A stretch of 23,658 nt of DNA. Source: JBEKIK01 sp050013075 (lineage in GTDB: Bacteria; Planctomycetota; Planctomycetia; Pirellulales; Thermoguttaceae). Shown here in pieces: positions 21,201-23,658 of this stretch (positions are counted from its first letter, which is position 1; each line of letters starts with the position of its first letter). The stretch spans positions 1 to 23,658 of the forward strand of contig JBEKFZ010000065.1 in NCBI GenBank assembly GCA_050013075.1. The letters are read 5' to 3'. Under the pieces are notes generated by a model. The model saw only the letters and a list, made by a program, of their open reading frames with translations. It was not told the origin of the DNA and made no database searches. The translations under genes were made by a program, and so were the position numbers.

Positions 21201-22455
21201 CCTGCCCGACACCCGCAGTGGCCGTCAAACCCGTTGGCACGGGAGCGATAGACGAAGGCGGATAGGGCGAAGCAGCGGCGCTGAGGGTGAACGTCAATGT
21301 TCCGTAACCAAAATGATCGGAACTGCCGTGTTCGGGTCTCATGAGTTGGGCCATGGCTTGGACGTTCGGAGCGCTTAAACCCTGAAGAACAACATAGTGG
21401 TTGTAGATCATTTCCCAAATGGGCCGATCATCCAGACGGCCTATGCCGTTGATGGAAATATAGCACTGGTTCGCTTGATCGCTATTGGTATAGTACGTAT
21501 AAGGAACGGTTTTTGACAGGTTGGTCTGTGCGACGTATTCGGCTCCGGCCAAAAGACGATTACTGGCATAGGCATACAGGTCCAGCCCTTGGTTCCAAGC
21601 CACTTGGCAAACCGAGGCAAGCAGTCCCACGGCGAGTTGGGCGTGTTCCTGGTCGCGGCCCGATTCCTGCTCTTGGCCGAGGGCGCCGGAATTATACATG
21701 GGGTTAACGGCATGCATAATGCTTCCGTTTCCAGCCCCCGTTTCATAATAAGTGATTCCCTCATTGTATATTGTTTGATTGTCGCAAAGCACTCCCATTG
21801 CAACTTTGGCGCCTATATTGCAGGCATCCCAGTTGGACCAGTAATGGTCGATGGCGGCGCCGTTATGGTTGGTCAAAAAATCATTGACGACCGGGTATAA
21901 ATAAGTGGTCATCATGGTTGTAAACTGGGTGAAGTGGGTCGTATCCCACCCGCTATATATCCGCAAGACTTCACCGGCAAGGGCAAAATCGAATATCGGA
22001 ATGCCAATCAGGCCGGGTGTATCGGTACCAGTAGGAACCACATTTACCGCAGCGGACCAGGCATTTAATATAGTCACCGCACGGTTGGCATAACTGGTAT
22101 CGCCGGAAATATACCATCGTATCGCGTTGAGATAGGCGGCGTGTGCATCTTGATCCGCTAGCTGGCGGCTTGTGCCCATGTTCGCTGTCGCGTGGTTTGT
22201 ATACGTGCTAGATGCCAGTGGATCGGCAATTAACACATTCCAATCGTCTATCCAGGGGTGGGCGTTCGCGGCCACCTCGGTTTTCATGCGGTTGAGGTCT
22301 GTTAGAGTGAGCAAACCGCCGGGATGCGTAAAGCTCAATAACATCCGCGGCTCCAACTGCTCGAACAGATGACGGGCTTTTGCCAGGGGCCTGTTCTTCT
22401 TGGACTTGGTTCCGTACCAACTACCTTTCAACCACTGACGGACTGTGGTGGACAT
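18277..22455 (-). CDS. LEPR-x-LL surface protein with alginate-lyase-like, FN3, F5/8C and dockerin-like domains
   Basis: A 1392-residue exported protein. LEPRMLLS at residues 34-41 is the planctomycete surface-protein motif. Residues about 45-380 match the alginate lyase (alpha/alpha barrel) family: NWDACNIGA, QEQESGRDQEHAQL near 265, and NQGLDLYAYASNRLLAGAEY. Then come fibronectin type III (about 405-495), a DUF1349/concanavalin-like sandwich (500-680), a second FN3 (685-770), an F5/8C carbohydrate-binding domain (775-905), a module with GRYIFYNNSKFD, and a dockerin-like calcium motif DYNRDGKVNATDD near 1085. A Ser/Thr/Glu repeat of 12 residues spans 1140-1224, and a tail ends RHKKE. AAGGA lies upstream of the ATG. 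The role is inferred as degradation of uronic-acid-rich polysaccharide at the cell surface; the catalytic residues were not verified. Confidence 0.87.
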   Translation of the reverse strand: MSTTVRQWLKGSWYGTKSKKNRPLAKARHLFEQLEPRMLLSFTHPGGLLTLTDLNRMKTEVAANAHPWIDDWNVLIADPLASSTYTNHATANMGTSRQLADQDAHAAYLNAIRWYISGDTSYANRAVTILNAWSAAVNVVPTGTDTPGLIGIPIFDFALAGEVLRIYSGWDTTHFTQFTTMMTTYLYPVVNDFLTNHNGAAIDHYWSNWDACNIGAKVAMGVLCDNQTIYNEGITYYETGAGNGSIMHAVNPMYNSGALGQEQESGRDQEHAQLAVGLLASVCQVAWNQGLDLYAYASNRLLAGAEYVAQTNLSKTVPYTYYTNSDQANQCYISINGIGRLDDRPIWEMIYNHYVVLQGLSAPNVQAMAQLMRPEHGSSDHFGYGTLTFTLSAAASPYPPSSIAPVPTGLTATAGVGQVMLQWNSSGDTAQGYTVQRATTSGGPYTTIASWTANTTPQYTDTDVTNGTTYYYVVAANNQSGTSANSTQASARPVVSGALPSGWAQQNIDTSNSAGSASFASVSNGTFVLGGYGTSIGGTADSFSYAYKSVTGNYTLIGRLLIDTSGTSNKVGLMMRDSLNANSMAVAVTLGETGGRETKFRTRLSNGANMTAQTGNDYTWMPVWYKLQRSGNTFTAYQSLDGVTWYIVGSSTTVSMANTYYVGLVACGSTTATFDNVTGAPSTPSDLMITQGDAQIALSWTPLADATSYNVKRATVSGGPYTTAGSGVTANNFTDTGLTNGTTYYYAVSAVVAGVETANSAEISTTPGMNLKFTGTIIGSSGSWGNNSATTKEAAMDGRLTTFYDALHSSGDWVGLDLGTTRAITQVKYCPRSNYASRMVGGQFQGSNVADFSSGVVTLFTISATPTYGVLTAQAISNTTPFRYVRYLGPTSGSCNVAEVEFYGNILFATIAGRYIFYNNSKFDSTADSAAIATDKAALLPGQKATFANYTSYSLGINGIIVDIKGLANPGALDAADFQFKVGNGGSWTAAPTPLSVGVSQGTGTNGSDRVTIIWTDDNAIKDKWLQITVLADADTGLGSADVFYFGNAIGESDDNSANAVVDSQDEIGSRTHKTGFSAAAIDNHYDYNRDGKVNATDDLIARHNRTDGVGADPLQLITAPASSSSASGDALQTLSVVVDETSQPATLSEDKETSQPVTLSAEIATSQSVSSLEDNATSLSASAVEESTTSQLVTSSEDKETSQPVTLSSKITTSRLEILPAAAEIAPASTASAPVRAALDNQVSQASLGGEDLNVPAVVKFSSSEGSTVRDSSLAILSDGIQVLSISLGPAAPLQSITLRPTTGEGLASPFPRRSYESHNYPGSAQYRLHDAVFARSIARFSLTEEDFLPEDSSAPADIDTILNGCPSLNSDKSLRHAIDNAFAALRHKKE
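18784..19035 (-). repeat. 36-nt coding tandem repeat, seven units
   Basis: Seven 36-nt units encode 12-residue repeats such as ETSQPATLSEDK and ETSQPVTLSAEI; the last is degenerate. A 35-nt stretch is exactly repeated at 18830-18864 and 18974-19008, 144 nt (four units) apart, showing recent unit exchange. The low-complexity linker would be extended and prone to length variation. Confidence 0.85.
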
Positions 22456-22484
22456 AATATTCTATCCTTTTTATTATCCGTTAA

Positions 22485-22507
22485 AACCACGGCCTATGGC
22501 CGTGGTT
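22485..22507. repeat. Hairpin AACCACGGCC-TAT-GGCCGTGGTT
   Basis: A perfect 10-bp stem with a 3-nt loop, 30 nt upstream of the lyase start codon. It could sit in that gene's leader. There is no T-run on the minus-strand side. It is another tight-looped palindrome of the dispersed type. Confidence 0.75.
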
Positions 22508-22626
22508 GATTATTTAATCTCAAGCTATATACCATTACTTGTTTTTGCTTTTTTGGCCATAAAACCATTGATCACATGTTAATATATAAATCATTGGTTT
22601 AAATCAAATCCGTAAATCAAAATTTG

Positions 22627-22664
22627 TTGGGGAGGCATGAAAGGGTGTTGAAAAGCCTCCCCAA
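22627..22664. repeat. Inverted repeat TTGGGGAGGC/GCCTCCCCAA
   Basis: A 10-bp perfect stem around an 18-nt loop, in the 355-bp gap between the second PEP-CTERM gene and the lyase gene. Confidence 0.7.
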
Positions 22665-22689
22665 CATTGAAGATTTCGTTTTAACTAGA

Positions 22690-22718
22690 TTGGGGTGGCA
22701 GTTAAACTGCCACCCCAA
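22690..22718. terminator. 29-nt perfect inverted repeat, possible terminator of the PEP-CTERM gene
   Basis: TTGGGGTGGCAGTT and its exact complement AACTGCCACCCCAA flank a single A, a 14-bp stem. It lies 93 nt past the stop of the minus-strand PEP-CTERM gene. A smaller hairpin, GCCGT-TTTT-ACGGC, follows at 22722-22735. Confidence 0.55.
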
Positions 22719-22738
22719 CGAGCCGTTTTTACGGCCAA

Positions 22739-22799
22739 GGGGACAATCCAATTTTCGTCGTCCATGCAAGCAAGGTACGCGAAAATTGGGACAGTCCCC
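22739..22799. mobile_element. Imperfect inverted repeat of REP/MITE type
   Basis: The arms GGGGACAATCCAATTTTCG (22739-22757) and the complement of 22780-22799 (GGGGACTGTCCCAATTTTCG) match apart from one gap and two substitutions, around a 22-nt spacer. Elements ending in GGGGACTGTCCC are often linked to REP-associated tyrosine transposases. No transposase is present, so this would be a non-autonomous copy. Confidence 0.45.
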
Positions 22800-22809
22800 A
22801 AGTTATTTG

Positions 22810-22830
22810 TTTACCGGCGGCGCCGGTAAA
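22810..22830. terminator. Hairpin overlapping the PEP-CTERM stop codon
   Basis: TTTACCGG and CCGGTAAA pair across a 5-nt loop, and the stem includes the TAA stop at 22811-22813 plus the final arginine codons. On the minus strand it is followed by CAAATAACTT, without a clean T-run. Confidence 0.4.
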
Positions 22831-23658
22831 TGCCCAGTCCCATGGCGGCCAGCATGAGCATTGCCCAAGTGGCCGGTTCGGGAACCTGCGTCAACGAGGA
22901 GCTTGATGTCGAGCCGCCGTTAAACTCGGCAATGTTCAACGTGTCTCCGGTCCCGGAGCCGATGGTTAGGGTGTCCTGAACTATCGAATTGGCGGTCAGA
23001 GACGTCGTGCCGCCCGATACTGTAGTGGTGCCTCCGCCCGTAATGGCGGCCACTGTCTTCGAGCCACTGGTGATGTTAAGCTTGCCTTCGTTGTCCACGC
23101 TCATGTGGGTCGATCCGTTGGTGAACGGATCGTTGCCGCCTACATTCAGGGTGCTGGTTGAGGCGATGCTCATCGAGGCCCCTGCGCCTACGGTGGGAGT
23201 GCCGTTTAAATTCATGGTCAGCGCGCCTTCGCCCTGTACCGCCAACGGACCCTCGAAATCCACCGAGGAGGAGCTTATGGTAAGCGTATTGCCTGAAGCG
23301 ACCTCGATCGCGCCGCCGTGGGAGGCGTCGGAGCCGATCGTAAACGGCCGGGCGATTGCGAATCCGAAGGTGTTCGTGGCCCGGAGAACCGCTTGCGGCT
23401 GGCCGGTTAACGTGTTAATGGTTACCCTGCCTGGATCAGCGCCCACGTTGTTATCGTCGCTAACGGATAGGATACCTCCGTTGATCACGGTTCCGCCGGT
23501 AAAGGAGTTGTTGGCGGAGTTGGTCAACGACATGGTTAGCGTGCCCGATCCGCTTTTGACCAGGCTCGTGGTGCCGGCGATACCGCCCGTCCCGCTAAGA
23601 GTGTAATTCAACGTCGATGCGTTGAAGGTCACGGCGTTGACGGTCACGGGATCGGTCA
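22811..23658 (-). CDS. PEP-CTERM protein with autotransporter-type repeats, 5-prime end outside the window
   Basis: The C-terminal 282 residues or so of a larger secreted protein; the frame is still open at the right edge, so the start lies beyond it. One autotransporter-associated strand repeat is clear (SLVKSGSGTLTMSL, NNSFTGGTVINGGILSV), followed by glycine-, serine- and threonine-rich beta-helix sequence (GALTMNLNGTPTVGAGASM, GTTTVSGGTTSLTANS). The C-terminus is a canonical PEP-CTERM signal: VPEPATWAMLMLAAMGLG followed by IYRRRR. Exosortase sorting would cleave or anchor it at the envelope. It shares direction with the lyase gene downstream, but the 355-bp gap full of hairpins suggests separate transcription. 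Confidence 0.88.
   Translation of the reverse strand, partial: TDPVTVNAVTFNASTLNYTLSGTGGIAGTTSLVKSGSGTLTMSLTNSANNSFTGGTVINGGILSVSDDNNVGADPGRVTINTLTGQPQAVLRATNTFGFAIARPFTIGSDASHGGAIEVASGNTLTISSSSVDFEGPLAVQGEGALTMNLNGTPTVGAGASMSIASTSTLNVGGNDPFTNGSTHMSVDNEGKLNITSGSKTVAAITGGGTTTVSGGTTSLTANSIVQDTLTIGSGTGDTLNIAEFNGGSTSSSSLTQVPEPATWAMLMLAAMGLGIYRRRR

Noticed and set aside
23387..23402. Another copy of the AAACCGC palindrome
   Set aside because: It lies inside the PEP-CTERM coding sequence and matches only the core; probably chance codon usage.

Overview
The window reads as a chromosomal segment of a planctomycete, probably Pirellulales-like. The pointers are a surface protein with the N-terminal LEPR-x-LL motif, two PEP-CTERM proteins with autotransporter-type beta repeats, an ECF sigma factor whose partner carries a pseudopilin-like outer domain, a small protein that looks planctomycete-restricted, and a QueC/QueE pair of the planctomycete type. 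All product calls come from reading the translated sequence; no database search was run.

Layout. 1-33: start of an unidentified minus-strand gene running off the left edge. 0.47-2.56 kb (+): HEAT-repeat lipoprotein, then a diadenylate cyclase of the DacZ/DisA_N type. 2.70-6.60 kb (-): large PEP-CTERM protein with an HExxH motif. 7.31-7.86 kb (+): RelE/ParE-like toxin with a Phd-like antitoxin. 8.46-9.47 kb (-): SIR2-like gene broken by one extra base in a G6 tract. 10.20-12.75 kb (-): ECF sigma factor, membrane anti-sigma/pseudopilin fusion, and an exported small protein. 13.27-15.05 kb (+): queC and queE. 15.06-16.74 kb (-): mcsA-mcsB, the protein-arginine kinase and its activator. 17.05-18.24 kb: tRNA-Arg(UCG) between two gene remnants. 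18.28-22.46 kb (-): 1392-aa surface alginate-lyase-like protein. 22.81 kb to the right edge (-): second, partial PEP-CTERM protein.

The outstanding feature is not a gene. Intergenic DNA is packed with arrays of degenerate 7-nt units (families such as CCCCAAT, AAGGATG, GATAACT/GAAAACT, CAGGGTT, GTCCACT, GCCTCCA, ACTCCGT). Different families follow one another without losing the 7-nt register: 16 units at 8118-8229, 13 at 9563-9653, 15 at 13950-14054 and 29 at 14354-14556. Array edges fall on gene ends: the queC and anti-sigma stop codons lie inside arrays, the queE ATG is the first base after one, and the mcsA stop codon touches another. A 203-nt array plus neighbouring hairpin and tandem repeats sits in frame inside queE and adds about 100 residues between its iron-sulfur motif and its GGEP motif. 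Many short, tight-looped palindromes (for example GAAACCGCTTGCGGTTTC) share the same spaces. This resembles the heptanucleotide STRR repeats described in cyanobacteria, but with many more sequence families and with intrusion into an essential-looking enzyme.

Functional themes: c-di-AMP synthesis, envelope and extracellular proteins (lipoprotein, PEP-CTERM, polysaccharide lyase), an ECF signalling operon, 7-deazaguanine synthesis for queuosine or DNA modification, arginine-phosphorylation protein quality control, and a small accessory patch (toxin-antitoxin plus SIR2-like) bounded by repeat arrays.
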